DNA of 64,000 nt, taken from positions 26,081 through 90,080 of the forward strand of contig CAVAJR010000007.1 in assembly GCA_963589005.1 (NCBI GenBank), written 5' to 3'. Of the stretch, positions 33,505 to 42,966 are shown piece by piece. A model generated the notes under the pieces. The model saw nothing but the letters and a program-made list of their open reading frames with translations. It made no database searches and had not been told where the DNA came from. Each line of letters starts with the position of its first letter. Positions within the stretch are counted from its first letter, which is position 1. Source of the DNA: RGIG5612 sp963589005. GTDB taxonomy: Bacteria; Bacillota; Clostridia; Lachnospirales; Lachnospiraceae. Both the position numbers and the translations under genes were made by a program.

Positions 33505-35451
33505 ATGGAAAGAAAATATCCACATCTGTGTTCACCGATCACAATCGGACGAACTACATATAGAAACCGCATGTTTTCCGCACCAATGGGCGGAACTGAT
33601 ATTACAAATGACGGCTGCATAGGACCTAAGTCAACGGCCTTTTACGAGCTTAGAGCTAAGGGCGGAGCCGCAGCGGTAACAGTCTCAGAATTGATGGTAC
33701 ATCCGGCAACTGACGGATCCCATGCTTATCATCTTGATGAAAGTATATTGAATTCTCTGGCCTGTGCCACATATACAGCAGATGCTATCAGAAGACATGG
33801 TGCTATTCCGAGCATTGAGTTTTCGCACTCCGGCATGTTCTCCGGAACATATATGACAGATAAGAATAAGCAAAAGGGATTAAGCCAATGGGGACCGTCT
33901 GCATGTGTGCGTGCTGACGGCGTGCAGGTAGGAGAACTTACTAAGGAAATGATAGCGGATATTGTCGCATCATATGGACATTGTGCAGCTCTGGCCAAAC
34001 GAGCAGGATTCGAGATGATAATGATCCACGGAGGACATGGCTGGCTGATCAATCAATTTTTGTCTCCGATGTTTAATCACAGGACTGATGAATATGGCGG
34101 CTCACTGGAGAACAGATGCAGATTTGCCCGGGAGATATTAGAAGCAGTGCGTGCTGCAGTAGGACCGTTCTTTCCGATAGAATTTCGTATGAGCGGTTCG
34201 GAATTTGTCCCTGAGGGATATGACATAGATGAGGGTGTGCAGATAGCAATGCAGCTGGAGAAATATGTCAGCATCCTTCATGTGAGCGCAGGCACATATC
34301 AGAAAACATTCGGCATTACACATCCTTCAATGTTTACCGAACATGGCAGAAATGTATTTCTTGCGGCTGAGATTAAGAAGCATGTAAGTGTACCGGTGGC
34401 AACCATCGGAGGCCTTAATGATCCGACGCAGATGGAAGAGATAATAGCTTCAGGCCAGGCAGATATCGTATATATGGGACGAGCTCTTTTAGCGGATCCA
34501 TTCCTTCCGAACAAGGTAATGTCAAATAAGGATGAAGATATCGTGCATTGTCTCAGGTGCTTTACCTGTATGGCAGAGAGGGCAGCAACATCAACCAGAC
34601 GCTGCACTGTTAACCCGCTTATCGGAAGAGAGCTGGAAGGAGATGAGATATATCCGGCACCGGTCAAGAAAAAAGTTCTTGTAGCAGGCGGCGGTCCGGG
34701 AGGACTCTATGCTGCATATACAGCTGCAAGAAGAGGACATGATGTAATCCTGTGTGAGAAGGAAAATGAGCTGGGCGGTATACTTAAAAGTGAGCAGGCG
34801 ATACCATTTAAACATGAAATGTATGAACTGGCAGGAACATTTGCCAAATTCTGTGCAGATGCAGGCGTAGACATAAGACTGGGTACAGAGGTTACAAAGG
34901 CCTATGTTGAGAAACTTAAACCGGATGCTGTAATTGTGGCAGCCGGCTCGGAGCCTTTGATCCCGCCGATTCCTGGACTTGATGGTGATAATGTAACAAT
35001 CGTTAACAATTATTATAAGGAAGCTGACAAGGTAGGAGATGATGTCGTAGTATTTGGCGGAGGATTGGCAGGCTGCGAGTGTGCAGTACATTTGGGACAG
35101 CTGGGTAAGAGCGTACATCTGGTAGAAATGAGAGACACCTTGGCACCGGATGCCAATGTGCGTCATCGTCCGCTTCTTATGAAGGAAATCGACAGATATG
35201 TTACAGTGCATACTAACTATAAGGGCCTGAGGGTTACGGCGGATGGAATTATCTGCGAGGATAAGGAAGGTAAAGAAGTGCTGGTACCGGGCAAGAGTGT
35301 GATATGCGCTCTCGGTCAGAGGTCAAGAACGAATGTAGTAAATGAACTTGCAGACAGCGCACCATTTGTAAGGGTAATAGGTGATGCATCAAGAGTATCA
35401 ACAATTACAAATGCAGTTTACTGGGGATATCATGCTGCATTAGATATATAA
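33505..35451 (+). CDS. NADH:flavin oxidoreductase, old yellow enzyme/2,4-dienoyl-CoA reductase type
   Basis: A 648-residue three-part enzyme starting at ATG 33505 (AGGGAG upstream; the 33463 start is poorly supported). The N-terminal FMN TIM barrel includes HGGHGWLINQFLSP and RTDEYGGSLENR; an Fe-S site follows with CLRCFTC...C (spacing as in trimethylamine dehydrogenase); then FAD and NAD(P)H Rossmann domains (AGGGPGGLYAAY; FGGGLAGCECA). The family includes dienoyl-CoA, enoate, bile-acid (BaiCD/BaiH) and steroid reductases, so it likely reduces an activated C=C bond. The substrate is unknown. It is monocistronic. Confidence 0.9.
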   Translation: MERKYPHLCSPITIGRTTYRNRMFSAPMGGTDITNDGCIGPKSTAFYELRAKGGAAAVTVSELMVHPATDGSHAYHLDESILNSLACATYTADAIRRHGAIPSIEFSHSGMFSGTYMTDKNKQKGLSQWGPSACVRADGVQVGELTKEMIADIVASYGHCAALAKRAGFEMIMIHGGHGWLINQFLSPMFNHRTDEYGGSLENRCRFAREILEAVRAAVGPFFPIEFRMSGSEFVPEGYDIDEGVQIAMQLEKYVSILHVSAGTYQKTFGITHPSMFTEHGRNVFLAAEIKKHVSVPVATIGGLNDPTQMEEIIASGQADIVYMGRALLADPFLPNKVMSNKDEDIVHCLRCFTCMAERAATSTRRCTVNPLIGRELEGDEIYPAPVKKKVLVAGGGPGGLYAAYTAARRGHDVILCEKENELGGILKSEQAIPFKHEMYELAGTFAKFCADAGVDIRLGTEVTKAYVEKLKPDAVIVAAGSEPLIPPIPGLDGDNVTIVNNYYKEADKVGDDVVVFGGGLAGCECAVHLGQLGKSVHLVEMRDTLAPDANVRHRPLLMKEIDRYVTVHTNYKGLRVTADGIICEDKEGKEVLVPGKSVICALGQRSRTNVVNELADSAPFVRVIGDASRVSTITNAVYWGYHAALDI

Positions 35452-35458
35452 GAAAAAT

Positions 35459-35490
35459 CAGTATAGCGGCTGTTCGGCCGCTATACTTGT
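35459..35490. terminator. Shared terminator between convergent genes
   Basis: AGTATAGCGGC and GCCGCTATACT form an 11-bp stem between the flavin oxidoreductase and the minus-strand radical SAM gene. Confidence 0.75.
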
Positions 35491-35545
35491 ATCTGGCTAT
35501 GGTATTCAGACGGCAGAGTATAGTCTCATATCTGTTATATGTTTG

Positions 35546-36655
35546 CTATATGCCGCTGCCGTCGAAGTCAGGAATAAAGCTGTCATCAGCAACATCATCC
35601 TCCTGGATCATACAATTTTCAACGCCGATATCAATAGCATAGTCAACAAGCTCATCATACTCAGCCCGTGAGACCTTGTTGAATAACTCAGGGCAGGTAT
35701 CTTTATAAGTGCTTATATGAGGATCGGCAAATATTCCTACGGGAGTATACTGACTCATGAGAGATATCCATATTGTATCTCCGTAGGTTTCATACAAATA
35801 CTTGATCACATTTTTGGAATCCTCAAGCTGACCGGGGATCATAAGATGCCGAACTACAACGCCCCGCTTCATGAGAACATTCTCACCTTCGTAGGCAGTT
35901 TCAGGCGAACGCGGAAGGTCGGCGGATATTTCGGAACTTAGTTTCGGTGAATCTGAAAGTTTGGTTAATATTTCGGAGCTCGTAAAAGCTGCCGGAATGT
36001 CCGCTTGCGATATGGAAGCATAGGGAGCGCAGCTGCTGTCATAGGATTCAAAAACAACATTCCCAACCATGTGAACCATGCATGATAAGGCCTCCTGGGC
36101 ATATTCAGGATAATCCGGAGCCTTCATATATTTCATACCAAGAGCCGGAGATAAGGTCTTAAAATCAGGAAGAAATATATCAACTAATCCGTCCAGAAGT
36201 TTTAAGGTATCGGGCTTTTCATATCCGGAACTGTTCCAGACTACAGGAATGGTCAGACCATTTGCCTTGGCAATCTCGAGAGCGCAGGCAATTGAAGGAG
36301 TATAGTGAGTTCCGGTAACTAGATTGATATTATGAGCCTTTCTGGCTTGCTGCTCCAGAAAGATTTCTGCAAGCCGTTCGATGCTGATATCAAATCCACG
36401 ATTTTCAAGAGATATCTGTCCATTCTGGCAGTAGATACATCTGAGGGAGCAGCCGCTGAAAAACACAGTGCCGCTGCCGTTTGTGCCGGATAAGAATGGC
36501 TCCTCGTAGAAATGCAGACCTGCGCGTGCCGCACGCAGTCTGTCGGAGCATTGGCAGACGCCTAATTCAGAATATCTGTCAACGCCGCAATTTCTGGGGC
36601 ACAGTGTGCAGTTAGTGTATAATCGGTTGGATAGAGTTGTTTCTTGTATATTCAT
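35546..36655 (-). CDS. Radical SAM protein (PflA-like, YfkA/AmmeMemoRadiSam type) with an insertion
   Basis: A 369-residue protein. The radical SAM cluster is Cys69-Cys73-Cys76 (GCSLRCIYC), with an additional N-terminal Cys set (Cys16, 19, 23, 34, 36) typical of the PflX/YfkA-like group. VVWNSSGYE, DIFLPDFKT and KRGVVVRHLMIPG are conserved. Between GNVVFE and KRGVVVRH there is a Ser/Pro/Ala-rich insertion of about 55 residues (203-258), where family members usually have only a few residues. The activation or methylation target is unknown. Monocistronic on the minus strand. Confidence 0.85.
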   Translation of the reverse strand: MNIQETTLSNRLYTNCTLCPRNCGVDRYSELGVCQCSDRLRAARAGLHFYEEPFLSGTNGSGTVFFSGCSLRCIYCQNGQISLENRGFDISIERLAEIFLEQQARKAHNINLVTGTHYTPSIACALEIAKANGLTIPVVWNSSGYEKPDTLKLLDGLVDIFLPDFKTLSPALGMKYMKAPDYPEYAQEALSCMVHMVGNVVFESYDSSCAPYASISQADIPAAFTSSEILTKLSDSPKLSSEISADLPRSPETAYEGENVLMKRGVVVRHLMIPGQLEDSKNVIKYLYETYGDTIWISLMSQYTPVGIFADPHISTYKDTCPELFNKVSRAEYDELVDYAIDIGVENCMIQEDDVADDSFIPDFDGSGI

Positions 36656-36985
36656 AGTTCGTCTGCATAAATGAAGACCGAATCCGCTGACCCGATCCCC
36701 TGATTTTTAGATTGATGGCTCGTTTCTGATAATCAATATTGTTGAAGATCAGAATTTAGCCTGTATACATGATAAGCATATACAATTTAAATAAAAACGC
36801 AATAGAGCCGAGAAAAAATTGAAATATTGACCGAAAAACAATTTCTGACTTTCTGCAGTTGTGAATAATGAGAGCAATGGAAAAGAGCTGAAAAATGCTT
36901 GAATAAAAAAATAAAAAAAGTAGTTGATTTTTATTTTTATTGTGATATACTTTTCCTTGCGCGGTTGAGAAATCAACAGTCCAAT
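36656..36985. other. 330-base AT-rich spacer before tRNA-Leu
   Basis: No gene is seen. It holds the upstream region of the radical SAM gene (minus) and the tRNA-Leu promoter at its right end. The middle is A/T-rich without clear repeats. Confidence 0.5.
36924..36951 (+). promoter_or_regulatory. Promoter of tRNA-Leu
   Basis: TTGATT (36924-36929), 16-base spacer, TATACT (36946-36951), 34 bases before the mature tRNA end. Confidence 0.65.
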
Positions 36986-37070
36986 GCGGAAGTGTCGGAA
37001 CTGGCAGACGAGCAAGACTAAGGATCTTGTGCATATTGCTTGCGTGTGGGTTCAAGTCCCATCTTCCGCA
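36986..37070 (+). tRNA. tRNA-Leu(AAG)
   Basis: An 85-nt class II tRNA with a long variable arm. Acceptor GCGGAAG/CTTCCGC, anticodon stem CAAGA/TCTTG with loop CTAAGGA (anticodon AAG), T loop TTCAAGT. CCA is not encoded. Foreign-looking DNA begins ~170 bases downstream. Confidence 0.94.
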
Positions 37071-37086
37071 TGAATAATTTTTTATG

Positions 37087-37126
37087 AAAGAGCTTGAAAA
37101 TTAAAGGTTTTCTGGCTCTTTTCTTT
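37087..37126 (+). terminator. Terminator of tRNA-Leu
   Basis: AAAGAGC (37087-37093) pairs with GCTCTTT (37115-37121), followed by TCTTTT. Confidence 0.65.
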
Positions 37127-37148
37127 TGCCATAATATAATGTTTTAAG

Positions 37149-37224
37149 GTACCCAGAGGAGCATCGGAAATGTTCCACGGTACAAATTCGGCTCAAAATT
37201 CCGCGTTTCGTGGACTTTGGGTAC
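37149..37224. repeat. Nested inverted repeats at the left edge of the DUF4143 remnant
   Basis: GTACCCA (37149-37155) pairs with TGGGTAC (37218-37224), and inside it CCACG (37175-37179) pairs with CGTGG (37209-37213). It lies directly before the truncated gene, so it may mark a junction or a small mobile sequence. Confidence 0.45.
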
Positions 37225-37227
37225 ATA

Positions 37228-37990
37228 GCTTAAAGACCGCAATACCAAGCTTTACCGTCAGTATCTTGTGGTCGGCGGTATGCCGGAGTGCGTGATGCAG
37301 TTTGCCGAAACAAAGGATTATATCCTTGTCCGCCATACGCAGGATACGATACTTGCAAGCTATCTCAATGATATGAGCAAGTATAATAACTTGAATGAAA
37401 TCAAGAAAACAAGACTTGTTTACGACAATATAACCGTTCAGCTTTCAAAAAAGAATACTCGTTTCCAATATAAGTTGATTAAGAAAGGCGGACGGGCTTC
37501 CGAATTTGAAAATGCCATTGAATGGCTCTGCCTGTCTGGTATAGTGTCACAGGTCTACAAGGTCGAGCAAATCAAAAAGCCGCTTGAAAACTACCGTGAT
37601 ATTGATGCGTTCAAGATTTATGTGTCCGACTTAGGACTGCTTTGCGCCAAGAAGGATTTAGCCGCCAATGACATTCTCTATATGGTCGAGGAAATCAACG
37701 ATTTCAAGGGAGGTATGGCGGAGAACTATGTCAATGTGCAGCTCTCCATTAACGGCTACCACACCTACTATTGGGAGTCTGAGCGTGGGGCTGAAATTGA
37801 TTTTATCATTCAGCGTGACGGGCAGCTCATTCCCATTGAGGTCAAGTCTGCCGACAACACCAGAGCCAAGAGCTTAAAGGTCTATATGGACACCTACAAG
37901 CCCGCCTATGCTATCAAGCTCTCTGCCAAAAACTTCGGCTTTGAGGACAATAAAAAAATCGTTCCTCTCTATGCCGCATTTTGTATCTGA
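37228..37990 (+). pseudogene. 5'-truncated ATP-binding protein, DUF4143 domain only
   Basis: The frame is open from 37228 (after an in-frame TAG) and ends with a normal stop at 37990. The sequence from LYRQYLVVGGMPECV to the C-terminus matches the second half of the AAA/DUF4143 ATPase family, including the nuclease-like end (ESERGAEIDFIIQRDG, PIEVKSADNTRAKSLK). The N-terminal AAA domain with Walker A and B is absent. A GTG at 37268 could start a 240-residue fragment, but no ribosome site is seen. Codon use is GC-richer than its neighbours, so this is probably an acquired and decayed gene next to a tRNA. Confidence 0.8.
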
Positions 37991-38143
37991 AATCAATATG
38001 GCAACAGTGTAACTACTCCTTTTGGGGAACAATTTTCTCGAATATTGTTCCACAACTGTCGATATGTATTGGGGATAATTTAACAAATTTACGCAATTGT
38101 ATGATATATTTAAACCTAAAATTTATTGACGGAGGTGTGTCAT

Positions 38144-38608
38144 ATGAAAAAAATACTTACAAGCGAGTGTCTCTATGGCGGCAGAACAGTAAGATATGAT
38201 GCCGGCGACTGCACAGAAAACAATCCCATCTATTTGAAATGGAAAGAAGAAGGGCGTCTTGTTCCGGTCTGTCCAGAGGTATTCGGAGGACTGCCTACTC
38301 CAAGACCTGATTCGCAGAGAGTCGGCAGCAAAGTTATAGCCTGCACAGGACCTGACGTTACTGTCGAGTACATCAAAGGAGCAGAGGAAGCATTACGGCT
38401 TGCCAAAGAGAATGATGTTGCCTTTTGCATTATGAAGCAAGAGAGCCCTTCATGCGGGAGCAAGGTCATTTATGACGGAACATTTACGGATACCAAAATA
38501 CCGGGACAGGGGCTTGCTGTTGAGTACCTGAGAAATGCCGGCTTCAAGGTATTTGCGGAGGAAGATATTGATGAGGCTGCCGCATATCTTGCAACGCTTG
38601 AAAAATAG
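38144..38608 (+). CDS. DUF523 family protein
   Basis: A 154-residue protein from the ATG at 38144 with a GGAGGT ribosome site (the 38126 start lacks one). Conserved family features are the N-terminal SECLYGGRTVRYDA, VPVCPEVFGGLPTPRP and CIMKQESPSCGSKVIYDG, with cysteines that suggest a metal or cluster site. The function is not established. Strong terminator downstream. Confidence 0.88.
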   Translation: MKKILTSECLYGGRTVRYDAGDCTENNPIYLKWKEEGRLVPVCPEVFGGLPTPRPDSQRVGSKVIACTGPDVTVEYIKGAEEALRLAKENDVAFCIMKQESPSCGSKVIYDGTFTDTKIPGQGLAVEYLRNAGFKVFAEEDIDEAAAYLATLEK

Positions 38609-38662
38609 CGAAAATATAGAGGCCGGAGACATTTAGTCATACCAAATCAAACACGGCAATCA

Positions 38663-38697
38663 AAAGAGCTTGGGAAGATTATCCGAGCTCTTTTTTT
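38663..38697 (+). terminator. Terminator of the DUF523 gene
   Basis: AAAGAGCT (38663-38670) and AGCTCTTT (38686-38693) form a stem followed by a T-run. Confidence 0.85.
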
Positions 38698-38830
38698 GAT
38701 GTATTTTATCCGATAGTTTCGTTTTAGTTTAGAATTGTCTGCTAGATTCTAGATGGATAATTATAATTAGGCATGCAAATGCAGCGATACTACAAGGATT
38801 TATCATATAACAGCGAAAGGGAAGTTTATT

Positions 38831-39727
38831 ATGAGAACAGTTAAGATCATCACGGATTCATGCGCTGACCTTAGCGCGGAGCAGCTTGAAAAATACGATA
38901 TTGACTATGTCAGGATGTCTACGATTGAGGATGGAATAGAATCTCCGGCGCTGCTTACCTGGACGCCGGATGAGGCGCACAGACTTTATGAAACAATTCG
39001 CGGCGGAAAACGCATCACGACAGCGCAGGTTTCTGTTGATGAATTTAATCATGTATTCAGTAAGTATTTGGATGAAGGATGCGATATTGTCTATATTGCA
39101 TGTTCGTCCAAACAAAGCGGCTCAGTAAATACAGGACATGTGGTCGCAAGGAAACTGCTCGAAAAATATTCGGATGCAAGCATTTACTGCATTGATTCTC
39201 TGAATTCAACAATTGGCGAAGGAATGCTGGCTATGGAGGCTGCCAAGCAGGCCTCACAGGGCAAGAGTGCAGCGCAGATTAATACCTACATTATGGGTAT
39301 ACGTAAGACCGTGCAGGAATTTGCAACGGTACATACCTTGGAGCATCTGAAAAAAGCGGGACGAGTTTCTGCATCGTCGGCATTTTTTGGCAATCTGATG
39401 GGAGTAAAACCTATATTGATCGCTGATGCAAATGGTGCTCAGGCGGCGATTAAGAAAGTCAAGGGACGCCATAACTCACTGCATGAGATTGTTGCTATGC
39501 TGAAAGAAAACATTACCAATGCAAATGAACAAACGATATATATAGCTCACGGAGATTGCCAGCCGGATGAAATTGAAGAATTAAAACAGATCGTTCAAAA
39601 CGAAATTGACTGCAAGGATATTTCTGTCGGATATATCGGGCCTATAGTAGGTGCATCTACCGGTCCGGACACGATAGGAGTATGGGCATTTGGCAGACCG
39701 GTAACTTATGTTGCTGAAGAAAAATAA
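38831..39727 (+). CDS. fakB: DegV family fatty-acid-binding protein (FakB-like)
   Basis: A 298-residue DegV protein. DegV/FakB proteins hold a fatty acid for phosphorylation by the kinase FakA. Visible are KIITDSCADLSAEQLEKY, the TTAQVSVDEF segment, ACSSKQSGSVNTG, and a C-terminal GPIVGASTGPDTIGVWAFG. The kinase gene is next (83-base gap), followed by two acyltransferases, which strongly supports the fatty-acid role. A GAAAGGGAAG ribosome site precedes the ATG. Confidence 0.9.
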   Translation: MRTVKIITDSCADLSAEQLEKYDIDYVRMSTIEDGIESPALLTWTPDEAHRLYETIRGGKRITTAQVSVDEFNHVFSKYLDEGCDIVYIACSSKQSGSVNTGHVVARKLLEKYSDASIYCIDSLNSTIGEGMLAMEAAKQASQGKSAAQINTYIMGIRKTVQEFATVHTLEHLKKAGRVSASSAFFGNLMGVKPILIADANGAQAAIKKVKGRHNSLHEIVAMLKENITNANEQTIYIAHGDCQPDEIEELKQIVQNEIDCKDISVGYIGPIVGASTGPDTIGVWAFGRPVTYVAEEK

Positions 39728-39810
39728 AGCCTGCATTCAGGCTGCGGGCAGATCAATAAATATTTTATCATAATGTTACTTGTTCAGAACATGAAAGGAA
39801 ACTTAAGCCA

Positions 39811-41451
39811 ATGATTCAGACACAGACGATTAATGGAATATTGCTATCAAGAATGATCAGGGCCGGTGCGGCAAATTTACGTTCTCACGTGCAGGCCATC
39901 AATAATCTGAATGTATTCCCCATTCCTGATGGAGATACGGGCGACAATATGCTGCTGACATCAATTGGAGGCGTGGACAGCGCAGGCGCAGGCGATGCAT
40001 CTGTCTCAGAGGTATCACGACGTATTTCTGAAGGAATGCTGCTTAGTGCTCGCGGCAACTCCGGTGTAATTCTGTCGCAAATATCTGAAGGCATAGCGGA
40101 TGGCCTTGACGGAGTAGATGAGGCTGACAGTGAAATATTGATAAAAGCATTGCAAATGGGAACAAAACATGCCTATCAGGCAGTTTTGACGCCTACAGAG
40201 GGGACTATGCTTACCGTTATGAGATGTGCCACAGAATATGCAACAGAAATGAACGCAGCCTCACCGGAAGCATTGCTTAATGATTTCCTCGATGGGGCGA
40301 AACGCACACTGGAGAGGACACCTGAAATGCTTCCGGTGCTGAAGAAAGCTGGTGTTGTTGATTCCGGGGGAGCTGGTCTTGTCTACATTGCTGAAGGTAT
40401 GCAGAAGGTATTTACAAATGAGGAAGAGAATGCGGAAATTGCTCCTGTAAGTGCAGCAAATCAGGACATAGATCTGAATCTTTTCACTGAAGACAGTGTG
40501 TTGGAATATGGATATTGCACAGAACTGCTTCTTCGCCTGCAGCGCTGCAAAACAGACCCGGATACATTTGAAGTCAGTCAGCTGACAGATTATCTCAAAG
40601 GAATCGGAGACAGTGTTGTTGCCTTTAAGACCGGCAGTATTGTAAAAATACATATTCACACAATGACACCGGACCGAGTCTTAGCATTTTGCCAAACGTA
40701 TGGTGAGTTCTTGAAAATTAAAATTGAAAATATGTCATTGCAGCATAATAATACAAAGCCTGGCAAGTCAGATCTTTTTGTGAAACCCAGAAGTGAGCGC
40801 AAACCATATGGCGTTGTTGCAGTAGCTGCAGGTGAAGGAATTAAAAATCTGTTTACTGAACGCGGAGCGGATGTAATTGTAGACGGCGGACAGAGCATGA
40901 ATCCATCTGCGGAGGATTTTCTGGAGGCATTTGCTCGGGTCAATGCGGAAACGATTTTTGTCCTGCCTAATAACGGCAATATAGTTCTTACAGCAAAACA
41001 GGCTGCCGGCATGTATAAAGATGCTGATATACGCGTGATCGACAGTCATACTATTGGCGATGGATATGCCGCGCTTTCGATATTTTCGACAGACTGCGGT
41101 GATACAGATCAGATAGTCTCTGAGCTCACAGAAGCTATGAGTGGAGTGATCACGGCAGAAATCTCCAAAAGCATTCGTGATGCAGCAGGGGTTCATGAGG
41201 GAGAATATATCGGGTTTGCAGGCAAGGAGATACTTGCGGCAGACAGTTCGCGCTTTCAGACAGTTTGCCGTACAATTGAACAATTGGATTTCTCTGATCA
41301 TGAGATATGCCTGATAATCCGAGGCAGGAATGCTGACATATCTGAGTCTGAGGAACTGAAAAAAGCGCTTCTCTTACAATATCCCGGCAAGGAAATATAT
41401 GTCATCAATGGAATGCAGGACATATATGATTATATTTTAATTCTGGAGTGA
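39811..41451 (+). CDS. fakA: Fatty acid kinase FakA-like (DAK2 domain)
   Basis: A 546-residue protein with an N-terminal DAK2 ATP-binding domain (NNLNVFPIPDGDTGDNMLLT; LSARGNSGVILSQ), a middle domain, and a C-terminal DegV-like domain (EGIKNLFTERGADVIVDGGQSMNPS; VLPNNGNIVLTAKQA). It phosphorylates the fatty acid presented by FakB to acyl phosphate. The next gene, plsY, uses acyl phosphate as donor, so the order gives the pathway directly. Confidence 0.92.
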   Translation: MIQTQTINGILLSRMIRAGAANLRSHVQAINNLNVFPIPDGDTGDNMLLTSIGGVDSAGAGDASVSEVSRRISEGMLLSARGNSGVILSQISEGIADGLDGVDEADSEILIKALQMGTKHAYQAVLTPTEGTMLTVMRCATEYATEMNAASPEALLNDFLDGAKRTLERTPEMLPVLKKAGVVDSGGAGLVYIAEGMQKVFTNEEENAEIAPVSAANQDIDLNLFTEDSVLEYGYCTELLLRLQRCKTDPDTFEVSQLTDYLKGIGDSVVAFKTGSIVKIHIHTMTPDRVLAFCQTYGEFLKIKIENMSLQHNNTKPGKSDLFVKPRSERKPYGVVAVAAGEGIKNLFTERGADVIVDGGQSMNPSAEDFLEAFARVNAETIFVLPNNGNIVLTAKQAAGMYKDADIRVIDSHTIGDGYAALSIFSTDCGDTDQIVSELTEAMSGVITAEISKSIRDAAGVHEGEYIGFAGKEILAADSSRFQTVCRTIEQLDFSDHEICLIIRGRNADISESEELKKALLLQYPGKEIYVINGMQDIYDYILILE

Positions 41452-41464
41452 GAGAGGTATTGTT

Positions 41465-42082
41465 ATGAGGATATGGCTGTATATTGCTGCGGCACTTGTT
41501 GCTTATATGGTCGCCGGATGGAATCCTGCGATTACATTTTCTAAGGCAATTTATAAAACAGATATTCGTAACTGTGGCAGCAAAAATCCGGGTTTTACAA
41601 ATTTCAAACGATGCTTTGGGAATAGATGGGCATGGCCGGTTTTGGCATTGGATCTTCTTAAAGCAGCGCTTGTTGTTATTCTTTTTGCTTGGCTATTTGA
41701 AAGCTGCATGGGACTCTATCAATTAGGCGCAGTTTATACGGGACTTTTTGCCGTTCTCGGACATGCATACCCGATTTGGTACAACTTCAAGGGCGGTAAG
41801 GGATTTCTTGTTAGTCTTTCCACCATTTGGGTGGCGGATTGGCGAGTGGGATTGATCGTGACGGTAATCATGATCTTATTGCTGCTTACCATAAAATACA
41901 TGTCTCTTGCGACTGTTGCTGCAACGCTGTGCGGCCCTGTGCTGTTGCTGCTGTTTGGGGCATCCTTATACGTAGTATTGATCAATATGGCAATGGCAGT
42001 TTTTGTAGCGCTGCGGCATAGGGAAAACTTCAGACGTCTAAAGGCAGGAACAGAATCGAAGTTTTCGTTAGGCGGTCATTGA
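41465..42082 (+). CDS. plsY: Glycerol-3-phosphate acyltransferase PlsY-like
   Basis: A 205-residue membrane protein with about five hydrophobic segments. It transfers the acyl group of acyl phosphate to glycerol-3-phosphate. The family motifs appear in variant form: ITFSKAIYKTDIRNCGSKNPGFTNFKR (usual SGNxGATN), HAYPIWYNFKGGKGF (a GGKG loop) and a late HRENFRRLKAGTESKF. Thirteen bases separate it from fakA. Confidence 0.9.
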   Translation: MRIWLYIAAALVAYMVAGWNPAITFSKAIYKTDIRNCGSKNPGFTNFKRCFGNRWAWPVLALDLLKAALVVILFAWLFESCMGLYQLGAVYTGLFAVLGHAYPIWYNFKGGKGFLVSLSTIWVADWRVGLIVTVIMILLLLTIKYMSLATVAATLCGPVLLLLFGASLYVVLINMAMAVFVALRHRENFRRLKAGTESKFSLGGH

Positions 42083-42165
42083 GAATCATATTCATAGCGC
42101 AGATAATGTTTCGAGGGGCTTATATTATGACGAACGCAGTTCATGATTTTTTTAAGGGGTAAAAA

Positions 42166-42891
42166 ATGGCTGTTGTATATATATTACTGGGAATCCTTGC
42201 AATAATACTGTTATGTCTTAGTTTTCTTGCGATTTGCAGCCTGTTTGTTGATAAGAAAAAGGAGTATACAAAAAATAGTCGTTTTTATCGGATCCTGCTT
42301 TATAGTGCTTCCGCCATAACTTTGAAAGTGCTGCGGATCAGAGTACATACAAGTGGATTGGAGAAGATACCTAAGGGGCAAAGACTGCTATTTGTCGGAA
42401 ATCACCGCTCTAATTTTGATCCGATCATACAATGGCTTGCTTTGAAACAGTGGGATATTGCTTTTATTTCAAAAGAAGAAAACTTTAATATCTTGATCTT
42501 CGGAAGAATCATTCGAAAATGCTGCTTTTTGTCGATTGATCGAGAACATCCGCGAAAGGCATTGGAAACGCTCAATAAGGCATCAAACCTGATTAAAACC
42601 GGCGAGGTGTCTATCGGAGTATATCCGGAGGGAACCCGGAGCAAGACTGGCGAACTGCTTGCTTTTCATGATGGTATTTTCCGCATTGCTCAAAAAGCCG
42701 ATGTACCGATTGCAGTCATGTCTATGAGGGGGACGGAACAGATCTACAAAAATATATTCCGTCGTCATTCAGATGTATATCTGGACATCGTACAGGTAAT
42801 TCCTGCAGATGAAGTAAAAAATGGCACAACTCATACTCTCAGCAATGGAATACGAGAGCTTTTGCTAAAAAGCCTCGCTACGGAGAAGTAA
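42166..42891 (+). CDS. plsC: 1-acylglycerol-3-phosphate acyltransferase PlsC-like
   Basis: A 241-residue protein with one N-terminal membrane segment and the acyltransferase motifs VGNHRSNFDPII (the usual HxxxxD, here HRSNFD), FGRIIRKC and YPEGTRSKTG. It makes phosphatidic acid from lysophosphatidic acid. It completes a fakB-fakA-plsY-plsC route from free fatty acid to phosphatidic acid. Confidence 0.92.
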   Translation: MAVVYILLGILAIILLCLSFLAICSLFVDKKKEYTKNSRFYRILLYSASAITLKVLRIRVHTSGLEKIPKGQRLLFVGNHRSNFDPIIQWLALKQWDIAFISKEENFNILIFGRIIRKCCFLSIDREHPRKALETLNKASNLIKTGEVSIGVYPEGTRSKTGELLAFHDGIFRIAQKADVPIAVMSMRGTEQIYKNIFRRHSDVYLDIVQVIPADEVKNGTTHTLSNGIRELLLKSLATEK

Positions 42892-42966
42892 ACAGAATAT
42901 GAGTTTACTTTTAACTGATTTTGCTGCATTATTCTATTGAAAACAACTTGGCCGAGGAGGATATTT

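Noticed and set aside
37149..37224. Complete insertion sequence
   Set aside because: Only nested inverted repeats are present; there is no transposase or flanking target duplication.
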